A stretch of DNA of 64,000 nt. It comes from Acidobacteriota bacterium (GTDB lineage: Bacteria; Acidobacteriota; Terriglobia; Terriglobales; Acidobacteriaceae). The notes beneath the pieces are model-generated. The model ran no database searches, had not been told where the DNA came from, and saw nothing but the letters and a program-made list of their open reading frames with translations. Below are positions 9,280-18,443 of this stretch, one piece after another. Position 1 is the first letter of the stretch; every line of letters begins with the position of its first letter. The translations under genes and the position numbers were made by a program. Where the stretch lies: assembly GCA_021846275.1 (NCBI GenBank), contig JAJZBZ010000002.1, positions 434,001 to 498,000 of the forward strand. The letters are read 5' to 3'.

Positions 9280-11055
9280 CTACGGGAAGTAATACCGGAA
9301 CGAGGTGAACAGCGTGTTATCCGTTCCCTGCGCGCCGCCATTCGGGTTCAGCGGTCCACCCACGCCGGACCACAGGTCGCGCACGAAGTAGCTGTACTGG
9401 ATGCCCTGCCGCAGTCCGCCCATCGGCCCCTTGTAGAAGTAGTACCAGTAACCGGCCGTGAACTCGTTGATGTTCTTCGTATTTGCGCCGCAGTTGGCCG
9501 GTGCCGCCGGGCTGAACGGCCCGCCCGGCACAGGCTCTGTGTTGCAGCCCGTCATGTTCGTCAGCGGCGACCCGTAGCCCTCGCTGCCGAAGTAGCGCCG
9601 TCCCACGTAGTCGCCGCCGTAGTTGAAGTAGAGATACGTGCGGCTGTTGGGGAAGAACTCCAGAGTGCTCAGCGCCGACAGCGTGCGCAGCGGCGCGATC
9701 TGCCCATCCGGTCGCAGCGTCACGTCGGCAATCGTCGAGGAACCGTAGCGGCCCATTCCCTGGCCCCACAATCCCTTCAGGCCCACCGAAACCTTCTGGT
9801 CGGCAAACGGCACGCGGAATCCGCCGCCAACGCCCGCCGTATACGTCGAGTCGTTATACGCGCCGGTCGAGGACTTGGTTGCCGCATTCGGATAGACGCG
9901 GTCCCGATAGAAGCGGTTGATCTCAAAGAGTTCCCAGTGGCCCCAGCCCGGCTCCCACGCGGCCTTCACAATGAAGTCCGGCGCCACGTTGAACGAGTAG
10001 TTCGCCGTCGGGTTATACAATCCGCCCGCCGTGCCCGCCGAACCGATCAGCAGATTTGTCGGCAGCCCGTTGCCCGCAAGCAGAATCTGCGGATTCTCCG
10101 CCGAAGCGCCCAGGAAGAACTTCCGCCCGAAATCCTTGGTCACGCGGAAGCCATACTGCCGCGTCCACACAAAGCCCGCCTCGTACTGAGGATCGATCGT
10201 CGCCGGCAGGATCTCCGATCCGTTCGTCAGCCCCTGGGTCGTCTCCGTCGCGAGCGACCACATCTGTCCGCCGGTGAACCTCCAGCCGTCGTTCAGCGCC
10301 GCGCGCGCCCACAACTGCCGCTGCCGCAGCACGTAGCTGTTGCTCTGGTTGTTGTTGCTCGTGATGCCCGTGCCCAGCCAGTCCATCTCGTAGTAGCCGG
10401 TCATGGTCATCGCCGGAATCCTGCCCGTCGCCGTAATCGCCACGCGCGACTGACGACCCGTTCCGTCGAACTCGCTTATCTGCGCATCGTCGGAGTTGGC
10501 CAGCGGAATCGCGCCAAACGCGGTATTCAATCCGCCGCCCGTCGCCGCGCTGCGATAATCCGTTTCTGCCGCGATGAACGATCCGGTCGGCGAGATCGTG
10601 ATCCCTTTCACATGAATCGCGTCCGGATGCTCGATCTCCTGCTCCATCGTCTTGTGCGCCGTCTCCAGCTTCGCCGTCATCTCCTGCTGGCTCTGCTTCA
10701 GGTTGGCCACCGTCGCGTTCAGCGTGCTCACCGTGGAAGCATTCTCCGTGGCCGCCTGCTGCTGGTCGTTCGCCGCAGCTTCGGCCTTCGCCGCTTCCTG
10801 CTGCGCCGCCGCCGCCGCGTCTTCGGCCTGCTTCAGCTTCGCATCGCGATCCGCGAGCGCGCCCTTCAGCGCGTTGATCTCGCCCTCCAGTTCGTCCTTG
10901 AGCTGCTGGAGCTGCTCGGCGCTCACCGTGTCCGGCTTCTTCGCGGCCGCGTGATGCACCGTCTTCGTCGTCTGCGCTCCTGCGCGATTCACCGAAGCGA
11001 GCATCACGCCCGCCGCCAGCATCACCACCATCGCCGCCTGATTTCGCTTCTTCAT
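9280..11055 (-). CDS. DcaP-like outer-membrane porin with coiled-coil N-terminus
   Basis: About 591 aa. A signal peptide (MKKRNQAAMVVMLAAGVMLASVNRAGAQ, shortened start at 11055 with AGAGAGG upstream) is followed by a heptad-rich coiled coil (about 38-135, LQQLKDELEGEINALKGAL onward) and a beta-barrel rich in aromatic and glycine strands (for example MTMTGYYEMDWLG, YVLRQRQLWARA, TYLYFNYGGDYVGRRYF). This coiled-coil plus barrel layout matches the DcaP-like trimeric channels that take up small acids or oligosaccharides. It is flanked downstream by a terminator and upstream by phased direct repeats. The substrate cannot be told from sequence. Confidence 0.78.
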   Translation of the reverse strand: MKKRNQAAMVVMLAAGVMLASVNRAGAQTTKTVHHAAAKKPDTVSAEQLQQLKDELEGEINALKGALADRDAKLKQAEDAAAAAQQEAAKAEAAANDQQQAATENASTVSTLNATVANLKQSQQEMTAKLETAHKTMEQEIEHPDAIHVKGITISPTGSFIAAETDYRSAATGGGLNTAFGAIPLANSDDAQISEFDGTGRQSRVAITATGRIPAMTMTGYYEMDWLGTGITSNNNQSNSYVLRQRQLWARAALNDGWRFTGGQMWSLATETTQGLTNGSEILPATIDPQYEAGFVWTRQYGFRVTKDFGRKFFLGASAENPQILLAGNGLPTNLLIGSAGTAGGLYNPTANYSFNVAPDFIVKAAWEPGWGHWELFEINRFYRDRVYPNAATKSSTGAYNDSTYTAGVGGGFRVPFADQKVSVGLKGLWGQGMGRYGSSTIADVTLRPDGQIAPLRTLSALSTLEFFPNSRTYLYFNYGGDYVGRRYFGSEGYGSPLTNMTGCNTEPVPGGPFSPAAPANCGANTKNINEFTAGYWYYFYKGPMGGLRQGIQYSYFVRDLWSGVGGPLNPNGGAQGTDNTLFTSFRYYFP

Positions 11056-11220
11056 TGAGCCTCTCTCTATGCCGTTCTCTTGTTCACGAGCCACTGCGCA
11101 CACATCCACCCCGTGCGCAGGAAGCCTTGTGGGGGAAATCCTTATTCAGACTCCCAGACAAATGTGAATATTTGGCTAACAGAGAGCAATTCAGATGACG
11201 TTCACCTCATCTTTTTACGT

Positions 11221-11270
11221 GGCTGCAACATGCGCAACACGCCTGTAACATTTGTCACATGGCTGTAACA
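11221..11270. repeat. Three 10-bp direct repeats at 20-bp spacing upstream of the porin gene
   Basis: The ten-base unit G(G/C)CTG(C/T)AACA occurs at 11221, 11241 and 11261, exactly 20 bases apart, about 165-215 bases upstream of the porin start. The spacing of roughly two helical turns would place the copies on the same DNA face, as in operators for tandem-binding regulators. The rest of the 11056-11371 gap shows no gene. Confidence 0.5.
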
Positions 11271-11371
11271 AATCCACAGGACACAGAAAGGCGCAGACTC
11301 GCCGCCTGCGCCGCAAATCTCCGCCCGTTTTTCTCTCGAGTTTCTGCGCGCTGGTTCCGCAGCGTGGCTGT

Positions 11372-14209
11372 TTATCGCTCTTTTGCGCCGAGGCTCACCA
11401 GATTTGCCAGCAGCCGATACGCGCCCGGCACCAGCTCCGGAAACTGCCGATACAGCGCATACGAAACGTAGACAAAATGCCCCTTGCCCACCTGCGCCAC
11501 CACCAGCCCGCCGCGCTGCGCGTCCTGTCCATGATCCGCCGTCTCCGTCAGCGCCACATACGCCGCGTCCCACGTATCCAGGAACGAATGCCCGCGCTCT
11601 TCCACCCATCCATCGAAATCCTGCGGCGTAATCCGGTTCGGCGTCGTCAGCAGCGGATTGTCCGCGTTCAGCAGCTTCACCGGAGCCGTCTCCTCTACCA
11701 CGCGCTCCGGCATACGCCCCATGCTCAGCGCAAACGGAGCCGGGAAATTCCCGCTCTGATACTGCACAATCACCGTTCCGCCCGCTCGCTCAAACGCCTC
11801 CAGCCGCGCCTCGTTCGCCGCCAGCTCCGGCCTCACCGAGTACGCGCGAATCCCGATCAGAATCACGTCCCACGCCGACAGATCGCCCTGCGCAATCTCC
11901 TGCGCCGAGAGCAGATGCGGCTCCACGCCCAGGCCGCGCAGCGCCTCCGGCACCGTATCGCCCGTGCCCATCACGTAACCCACGCGCAGCCCGCGCGCCA
12001 CCTTCACGTCCACGCGCCGCGTCGCCATCTCCGCCGGGCGATAGACGTTATACGGCCGCAGCCCAGGGTAGCCCACGCTGCGCCAGCCGCTCGTGAACGG
12101 CTCGCCATTCCACACCGCCTCGGCCTGAATCTCGATCCGCTTTCCGGCGGAAAGATCCTGCGGCGGCGTCATCTCAAAGCTCATCGGCTCACTGTCCCCC
12201 GCCTGCTTCCGCGCAAACGTCGCCTCGCTCGGCGTTGCCGTCCAGCCCTCCGGCAGCTTCAGCCTCACCGTCCCCGTCGCCGCCTGCTCGGCATGCACCA
12301 CCACGCGCACCGCGAGCGGACCACCCCCGGGCGGCAGAATCTCCGCCTCCGGCTCCACGCTCACCCCAATCGGCGGCGTCACCACCAGCGGCTCAAAGAC
12401 TCCGCCACGTCCCGGCTCACGATGCATCGTCTGCACCACCTCGCCCATCCGCACCGCCACTCCGTCATAGTTGAACTCGGCCCACGCCTCCAGCGGATAC
12501 GGCGCGAACGGCTCGTCGCGCAGCGTTGCATTCTTCACGTCGTAATACGGCTGCTCCGCCGTCGGGCGCGTAAAATACGGCTCCGTCGGCGGCTCATCGG
12601 CGGGCACCGTCGCCGTCAGCGTCGCGTCTGCCGTCGGATTCTGCGCTGCCGGATTCTCCGCTACGCCCGCATTCCAGTTCCGACCATCCGTCCCGCTCAG
12701 CCACACCCGCGCGAGCTTGGCCTCCGGCGAAGCCGCATTCGTATGCACCCGCACCAGCAGCTTTTCCCCCGGCACCGCGCTCACCGGCGTCTCGTTGATC
12801 CCGCCGCCAAACGGCCCGCGCTCCGCCTGCGCCGTGCGCACCGTGAAGGCCTGCAAATCCAGCCCAAGCGCCTCGCCCAGCGCCGTCTCGAACTGCCGCT
12901 CCTTGCGCGCCAGCTCCACGCTCAGGTCGCTCCTGCCCGGCTGCTCCAGCCTGCTCGCCTCGACGCGCCTGCGCAGCGCTCGCGTCTGCTGCAATCCCTC
13001 CTTCAGCTTCGGCGCAATCTCCTCCGGCTTCTCCGCACGATATTCCGTCTGCGCCGCCTTCACCGTCAATGCCAGTTGCGCCAGTCCCTGCGTCAGCCAA
13101 TCCGGAGCCGCGCCGCCGTCATTCCGCGTCACCAGCCACGCCAGCCCTTCAACCCCCACCGGAATTCCCTCAAAAATCCACTTTGAATCCTTCACCTCCA
13201 CCGCGCTCACCCGCGTAGCCCACAGGTGATACGCGCTGCCGTCGCCGCCGCTCAGTGTCGGATTCCCGCCTCCATACTGCGACCGTTGCTCGCCCCAGCC
13301 CGTGCGCGCAATCTGCTCGTAGCTCAGCCCATCCACCGCATTCCACTCCCCGGTCGGAATCCGCACATCCGCCGTCGGAGCCGTATCCGACCACGTCTTC
13401 GTCACGTAGTTGTAAAACCGCGCCGGTGCCCACTTGCCCGTCGCATAATCAAACATTCCCTGCGCCGTCACCGGCGCAAACGGCACTCGACCATACACCT
13501 TCAGCGGCTTCCACGGCCTCAGTCCCGCCGCAATCTGATCCGGAAACACCTTCGCGTCCCCTGCCGCCTCATACGCCTCCTGCTCAATCTCGCCCGAAAC
13601 CTGATGCTGCCCGTGGCCATCCGTAATCCCGCCCACAAACGTCGCCATCAGCACCAGCGGACGCTCCCGCCGAATCGCCAGCACCGTGTCATACAGCACC
13701 CGATCGTGACCCCACTGCTGAAACGCTTCCTCCTGCGTCTTGGAAAACCCGAAATCCGCCTCCGTCCCGAAGTACTGCCTCACCCCGTAGTACGCATCCG
13801 CCGCCAGCAGTTCATTCGTCCGCAACACGCCCAGCGCGTCGTCAGCATCGGCAGACATCGCATTCTGTCCGCCCTCGCCGCGCGTCAGCGTCAGCAGGCT
13901 CGCCCGCGCGCCCACTCCGCGGCTCTCATACGTCAGCATCGCGCCATCCTCGTCATCCGGATGCGCCACAATATCCATCACGCTCGCCCACGTCCCCAGA
14001 CGCTTCAGGCTCAGCGCCAGTCCCGCCGCTCCGCGATCCACCGCCAGCGCCTCGGCGCGCTCCCGCGCCGCCGGGTACGCCGCACCGTCTTTCGCCGTCG
14101 CCTGCTGCGTTGCCTGCCCCATCGCCGCCGTCTGCGCCGCGCCCATCCCCGCCAGCGCCGCCAGCGCCATCCATCCCGCCATCCGATTCCTTCGCGTCAT
14201 CTCTCTCAT
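11372..14209 (-). CDS. Secreted multidomain PIG-L (LmbE-like) deacetylase
   Basis: About 945 aa. A signal peptide (MAGWMALAALAGMGAAQTAAMGQ) is followed by a PIG-L deacetylase domain (about 50-300) with the zinc motif AHPDDED and, later, DGHGQHQVSGE. The family hydrolyses N-acetyl groups from GlcNAc-type or mycothiol-type substrates. The middle carries a probable Ig-like/NEW3-type beta domain (GPLAVRVVVHAEQAATGTVRLKLPEGW). The C-terminus (about 720-945) has a flavodoxin/GATase-like fold (VGYVMGTGDTVPEALRGLGVEPHLLS ... ILIGIRAYSVRPEL). ATG 14209 is preferred; 14200 is an alternative. It is divergent from the permease, 53 bases away. Confidence 0.85.
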   Translation of the reverse strand: MREMTRRNRMAGWMALAALAGMGAAQTAAMGQATQQATAKDGAAYPAARERAEALAVDRGAAGLALSLKRLGTWASVMDIVAHPDDEDGAMLTYESRGVGARASLLTLTRGEGGQNAMSADADDALGVLRTNELLAADAYYGVRQYFGTEADFGFSKTQEEAFQQWGHDRVLYDTVLAIRRERPLVLMATFVGGITDGHGQHQVSGEIEQEAYEAAGDAKVFPDQIAAGLRPWKPLKVYGRVPFAPVTAQGMFDYATGKWAPARFYNYVTKTWSDTAPTADVRIPTGEWNAVDGLSYEQIARTGWGEQRSQYGGGNPTLSGGDGSAYHLWATRVSAVEVKDSKWIFEGIPVGVEGLAWLVTRNDGGAAPDWLTQGLAQLALTVKAAQTEYRAEKPEEIAPKLKEGLQQTRALRRRVEASRLEQPGRSDLSVELARKERQFETALGEALGLDLQAFTVRTAQAERGPFGGGINETPVSAVPGEKLLVRVHTNAASPEAKLARVWLSGTDGRNWNAGVAENPAAQNPTADATLTATVPADEPPTEPYFTRPTAEQPYYDVKNATLRDEPFAPYPLEAWAEFNYDGVAVRMGEVVQTMHREPGRGGVFEPLVVTPPIGVSVEPEAEILPPGGGPLAVRVVVHAEQAATGTVRLKLPEGWTATPSEATFARKQAGDSEPMSFEMTPPQDLSAGKRIEIQAEAVWNGEPFTSGWRSVGYPGLRPYNVYRPAEMATRRVDVKVARGLRVGYVMGTGDTVPEALRGLGVEPHLLSAQEIAQGDLSAWDVILIGIRAYSVRPELAANEARLEAFERAGGTVIVQYQSGNFPAPFALSMGRMPERVVEETAPVKLLNADNPLLTTPNRITPQDFDGWVEERGHSFLDTWDAAYVALTETADHGQDAQRGGLVVAQVGKGHFVYVSYALYRQFPELVPGAYRLLANLVSLGAKER

Positions 14210-14262
14210 CTCATCGCCAGTGTACAATCCGTGCAGCCGCCCGCCGCACCGCAATCGCAACC

Positions 14263-15732
14263 ATGTCCCAACCCACCCACCCGACGCGCACACCCGACCC
14301 CACCCACACGCACCGCGCTCACCCGGCGCTCGCTCGCCGTCTCGGCCTTCCCACCGCCGTCGCCCTCAACATGATGGAGATGATCGGCGTCGGCCCCTTC
14401 GTCACGCTTCCCATCATCCTCGCCACGGCCGGCGCCCGATACTCGGCCTGGGCCTGGCTGCTCGGGGCCGTCATCGCCCTCTGCGACGGCCTCGTCTGGG
14501 CTGAACTCGGCGCCACCTTCCCTGACGCCGGTGGCTCTTACGCCTTCCTGCGCCAGCTCTACAATCCACGCCGCGCCGGTCGCTGGATTTCGTTCCTTTA
14601 CGTCTGGCAGCTTAGCTTCTCCGCGCCGCTTTCCATCGCCTCCGGCTGCCTCGGCGTCGCCACCTTCACCGTCTGGCTCTGGCCCGCGCTCGCCACGCCC
14701 ATCCTCCCATTCGTCCACTCCACCAGCCTCATCGCCGCCGCCGCCTGCCTGCTTGTCACCGCCCTGCTCTACCGCAACCTCACCGCCGTCGCCCGCATGG
14801 CCTGGATCCTCTTCTTCGGCGTCCTCGTCACCATCCTCGGCGTCGTCGCCTCCGGCGCAGCCGTCTCCGCGCGACTCCATCCCGCGCCCACGCTCGCCTC
14901 GCTGCTCGGCTGGCCCACGCTCGCTCTCCTGCCCGCGCTCGCTCAGGCCACGCTCATCGCCTGCTACGACTACTGGGGCTACTACAACATCTGCTTCCTC
15001 GGCTCGGAAGTGCGCCATCCTCAGCGCACCATCCCCCGAGCCATCCTGCTCTCGCTCGCCATCGTCGCCGCGCTCTATCTCGCCATGAACTTCGCCCTGC
15101 TGCCCGCGCTCGGCTCCGGCTCGCTCGCCGCATCCGACTCCACCGGACGCATCGCCCTCGTCGCCGACCTCGCCCGCGTCGCCTTCGGTTCCACCGCCGC
15201 CCGCGTCCTCGCCGCGCTCATCCTCTGGAGCGCCTTTGCCAGCGTCTTCTCGCTCCTGCTCGGCTACTCCCGCGTTCCCTGGGCCGCCGCACGCGACGGC
15301 AACTTCTTTCGCTCCCTCGACGCGCTCCATCCCCGCCACGGATTCCCTCACCGCTCGCTCATCGCCCTCGGACTCACCGCCACCCTCTTCTGTTTCTTCT
15401 CCCTCGGCCAGGTCATCGCCCTGCTCGTCGTCATCCGCATCCTGCTGCAATTTCTGCTCCAGCACTTCGGCCTGCTCGCCCTGCGCCGCCGCCATCCCTC
15501 GCTGCCGCGCCCATTCCGCATGCCGCTCTACCCGCTACCCGTCTTCGCCGCCATCGCCGGCTTTCTCTTCATCCTTGCCTTCCGTCCGCATCCCTTCAAA
15601 GAACTCGCCGCCGCAGCCGCCATCGCCGCCACCGGCTCCGTCCTCTACTTCCTGCGCGCCCACCGCCTGCGCCACTGGCCCTTCCATTGCATCGAGCAGC
15701 CACGCGCTCCGCGCGCCAGCAACCATCCGTAG
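14263..15732 (+). CDS. APC-superfamily amino acid permease
   Basis: About 489 aa, some twelve hydrophobic segments. The first membrane helix carries MIGVGPFVTLPIILATAG, the glycine-rich unwound helix typical of the amino acid-polyamine-organocation superfamily; WAELGATFPDAGGSYAFLRQ and FLGSEVRHPQRTIPRAI are further family blocks. It would import an amino acid or related compound by proton coupling; the substrate is not evident. ATG 14263 is the best start although no strong ribosome site is seen. An upstream extension in the same frame runs antisense into the PIG-L gene and is rejected. Confidence 0.87.
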   Translation: MSQPTHPTRTPDPTHTHRAHPALARRLGLPTAVALNMMEMIGVGPFVTLPIILATAGARYSAWAWLLGAVIALCDGLVWAELGATFPDAGGSYAFLRQLYNPRRAGRWISFLYVWQLSFSAPLSIASGCLGVATFTVWLWPALATPILPFVHSTSLIAAAACLLVTALLYRNLTAVARMAWILFFGVLVTILGVVASGAAVSARLHPAPTLASLLGWPTLALLPALAQATLIACYDYWGYYNICFLGSEVRHPQRTIPRAILLSLAIVAALYLAMNFALLPALGSGSLAASDSTGRIALVADLARVAFGSTAARVLAALILWSAFASVFSLLLGYSRVPWAAARDGNFFRSLDALHPRHGFPHRSLIALGLTATLFCFFSLGQVIALLVVIRILLQFLLQHFGLLALRRRHPSLPRPFRMPLYPLPVFAAIAGFLFILAFRPHPFKELAAAAAIAATGSVLYFLRAHRLRHWPFHCIEQPRAPRASNHP

Positions 15733-15849
15733 CACTCCCGCTGCCGTGACGGGCTTGGCTGGAACGGATCCAGATTGAGGGTTGGTTCTGGCGAAAAACT
15801 GACCTTGCCCTCGGAATGCGTGCTCCATCAACGCCGTTGTTGAGGGGGA

Positions 15850-16434
15850 ATGTACAGAGCCATCGCCATAACCCCGGATCAAACGCTTGCGATTCTCTTC
15901 GGCCTGGACAGCCTTCTTCACCGGATCTTTGAACTGACGTGCGCCGCCACTGCCCTGCGAGCCTCAGAGGTTCCTGGGCTTCGCTGGAGCGACGTTCTTT
16001 GGAACGAACGCTGTATCCGAATCTCGAAGCGCTGGGCCAAGGGTGAAGACGGTAACACCAAGACCGAAGGATCGGATGCGGAGGCGCCAATGCACGAGAT
16101 TTTGGCAAAGGCGCTCAAAAATTGGCAGGAAACAACCCTGTACCACGGGACGAACGATTTTTTGTTCCCCGTCGATGCGTTCTTCGGGGAAGGTTCCGCT
16201 CTCCAGTTCAGTGTTCGTGGCGGATCACCTTCGCCCTGCGGCCTTGGCTGCGGGCGTGATGATCCCCGAGGGTATGGCTTCGGCTCTCACAACTAGCGGC
16301 ATAGCCATTGGCTCGTCCATGCGGCCAGAGAAAATCCCAGGACAGTTCAGGGGATACCGCGCCATGACACGATCGAAACCACGCTCGGCCTGTACACACA
16401 GTCCGACATGGAATGGATGATCGCAGCGCAGTGA
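15850..16434 (+). pseudogene. Broken tyrosine-recombinase (phage-type integrase)
   Basis: The first frame (15850 to about 16215) reads ITPDQTLAIL, then ALRASEVPGLRWSDVLWNE and KALKNWQETTLYHGTNDFLFP, the integrase catalytic-domain start with the first catalytic Arg (ALRASE). The continuation shifts frame: ADHLRPAALAAGVMIPEG, then in a third frame a degraded GFHNLRHS-like stretch interrupted by a stop (GSHN*), and finally ETTLGLYTQSDMEWMIAAQ before TGA 16432-16434. The HxxR and Tyr parts are therefore in different frames, and the N-terminal arm-binding domain is missing. It lies on the 3' side of tRNA-Asp, the usual position for an integrated element. Confidence 0.85.
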
Positions 16435-16513
16435 GCTTATCTCGACGCAATGGGATCTGTTTTGGACCTGGTGAATTCAGTGTGGGCTGGAATGTGGGTG
16501 GTCACGGTGGATT

Positions 16514-16542
16514 GCCATTGACTCTATCTCATTGAGAATCAA

Positions 16543-16546
<4 letters not shown>
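16514..16546 (-). terminator. Inverted repeat at the 3' end of tRNA-Asp
   Basis: GCCATTGA at 16514-16521 pairs with TCAATGGC at 16539-16546, overlapping the encoded CCA. In the tRNA transcript this gives a hairpin immediately after the mature end; it may serve termination or processing, or mark the old junction of an inserted element. Confidence 0.4.
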
Positions 16547-16620
<74 letters not shown>

Positions 16621-16885
16621 CTGGAAGCGGCTCCGGGCGAGCCGACGCAGTGTCGGAAGGATTGTAGGCGCTGCATGGGCTGGAACGTGCCTTATCGGCC
16701 GCGTCCTTTGCGTAGCGCTTCGCTCGCGCAACTGCAAGCGAGCAAGGTTGTCACCACCTCGCTCACTTGAGTGTATCAGATGAGTGCGAATGGCAAAAAC
16801 CGATCTCCTGCTCTCCGGTTTCCCCACAGAACCGAATGCGATATTGCGTATTCAGGGGGGTGCTGTCAAGATTCTCTCCTGAAAC

Positions 16886-17065
16886 TCAAGCGTTTTGCGG
16901 GGTTCTTGCTTTGCGCCGGAGATCATAGCATCGGGGAATGGTCGGGCCAGTCCTGCGATCCGCCGTGGATTCCTGCCTCCGCCACTTGGCAGCCGTCTTC
17001 GGGTTGATGCCATGGCACCGCGCCAGCGCTCTCACGCTCTCTTGACTAGTAGTAATGGTTCCGCA
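16886..17065 (-). pseudogene. IS481-type transposase N-terminal fragment
   Basis: The minus strand from about 17065 reads TTSQESVRALARCHGINPKT then AAKWRRQESTADRRTGPTIPR, close to the helix-turn-helix N-terminus of one IS481 transposase type (ESxRALAxRYGINxKTVAKWRKR ... GPK). After the GPTIPR block the match fades and the frame ends; the DDE core is absent. The fragment overlaps the last 20 bases of the 301-aa orphan gene, so the insertion may have created that gene's present 3' end. Confidence 0.7.
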
Positions 17066-17951
17066 AACGGGCTTCGCTGGCCTGGATCGCAACCTTGTAA
17101 GCTCCCCCCATCGCCGATAGTCTCTGGAGTGCCGAACGAACAAGCTCCTCGCTCAACTTTGTTCCTGAGTCGAGCGCCTTCGGCGCTGCCGCCTTTGACA
17201 TGGCGCGCAGTCTCGGTGCCTCGAATTTCATGGCATCCAGGCGAGCCTGAATTTTTTTGATCGCCAGCGTGTAAGCGTCGTCCTTCTTGGACCATTCGTC
17301 GATGTCGAGTTTCCCGTCAGCAAGGGAATCCGTCAGCGCGGCCTGCAGAATCTTCATGCCGATCAGGTTTTTCTTCTCGATGAGAGCCAGCTCAAACGCC
17401 GCCTCCTGCTTCACATCATCAATGCTCTGCATCAGCCGATAGTAGATCGCCGTCGTCGTCACCGCCTCATTTCCAAACGTCTCATCGTCTTTGATATTCA
17501 CCGATGAGGCATACAGGAATGCGAATACGCCGGGCGATAACCGGTTCATCGCAAACGAAAGGCTTGCAGCGGCATTCGATGACGACTTGGCTGCTTCTGC
17601 AACCTTGTTGACCAGGTCCGTGTAGGCTTCAATCGCCTCCGGACTCGTCGCCGGCGATTTCACCGACTTATCCGTGGCCTTTTCCAGCGCCTTCAGCGCC
17701 GATACAACAACCGCTGCAATCTTATCCAGACTGAATTCACTGGTATATTCCGTCTTGATATCCGAGTTATAAGAAATCTCCCTCGCATCGGTCACTCGCG
17801 CATCAGCCAGATGCGCATCAATGTTTTTGAAGAAGGCGGCCTTGTTCTCGCCCTCCTGCGACTTGATCATCTCCATCAGCTTATCGACTTGTTGCTTGGC
17901 CCTGACCGTACTGTCGGCCACTCGTTCAACGGAAGCGGTTCTGCATGCCAT
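17046..17951 (-). CDS. Orphan Ala-rich helical protein with an EF-hand-like loop
   Basis: A 301-aa protein not recognised. It begins at ATG 17951 behind a strong AGGAGG eight bases upstream, has no signal peptide and looks almost wholly alpha-helical. The long helices are rich in Ala and Lys (SLDKIAAVVVSALKALEKATDK, AYTDLVNKVAEAAKSSSNAA). A hydrophobic patch lies near 134-150 (AMNRLSPGVFAFLYASS). Residues 208-219 (DSLADGKLDIDE) follow the EF-hand calcium-loop spacing except at position 3. Base composition is poorer in G+C than the flanks, and it lies between integrase, tRNA-Asp and transposase debris, suggesting transfer. The last codons (RNHYY) may come from the inserted IS fragment. Confidence 0.7.
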   Translation of the reverse strand: MACRTASVERVADSTVRAKQQVDKLMEMIKSQEGENKAAFFKNIDAHLADARVTDAREISYNSDIKTEYTSEFSLDKIAAVVVSALKALEKATDKSVKSPATSPEAIEAYTDLVNKVAEAAKSSSNAAASLSFAMNRLSPGVFAFLYASSVNIKDDETFGNEAVTTTAIYYRLMQSIDDVKQEAAFELALIEKKNLIGMKILQAALTDSLADGKLDIDEWSKKDDAYTLAIKKIQARLDAMKFEAPRLRAMSKAAAPKALDSGTKLSEELVRSALQRLSAMGGAYKVAIQASEARLRNHYY

Positions 17952-18443
17952 GACTTGTTCCTCCTATCGCATCGTTTTTCACCCGGAGCGCGTTTCGTAG
18001 ATCGGGGAACTCCGATAACGACCCGCATGAGATTCGCTATCAGAAGAGGTTTCAGGAAATCGACGGAAGCCACGTTGGCGTATAAGGAATATGCTCTGCA
18101 CTTCTCTCGCGGAATCCGCGACAGCACTGCGCCAGACTCCGCGGACGAGTCATGGTACAACGACTCCGATGAAAAAAGAAGCTGCCCATGCCGCCTGTCA
18201 TGGGGTGTTGCTTCCGTTGTCTGAGGCGAAGACGAAGCTGCCTCCACCCAAATGAAAAGACTCCATCGCCGTCCGTCCGAGCGACAGCGGAAAGAGTCTT
18301 CATTCACAAGGACATGCGGCAGTGTTTGTCGCTCTGGGCCTTGCTGGCCTGCCTCCGCGCCAAGCAATAGAGTCGGCAGCCCATCAGTGCCATTATGGGA
18401 AATCTCTCCCAAAAAACCTTGCAGCCGTGGTTTTCCGTCACTT
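17952..18443. other. Gene-poor gap of about 490 bases
   Basis: Apart from the ribosome site of the orphan gene next to 17951, no convincing gene, RNA or repeat is seen. Short frames here have no recognisable domain and no ribosome site. It is probably the promoter region of the orphan plus debris from the island. Confidence 0.5.
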
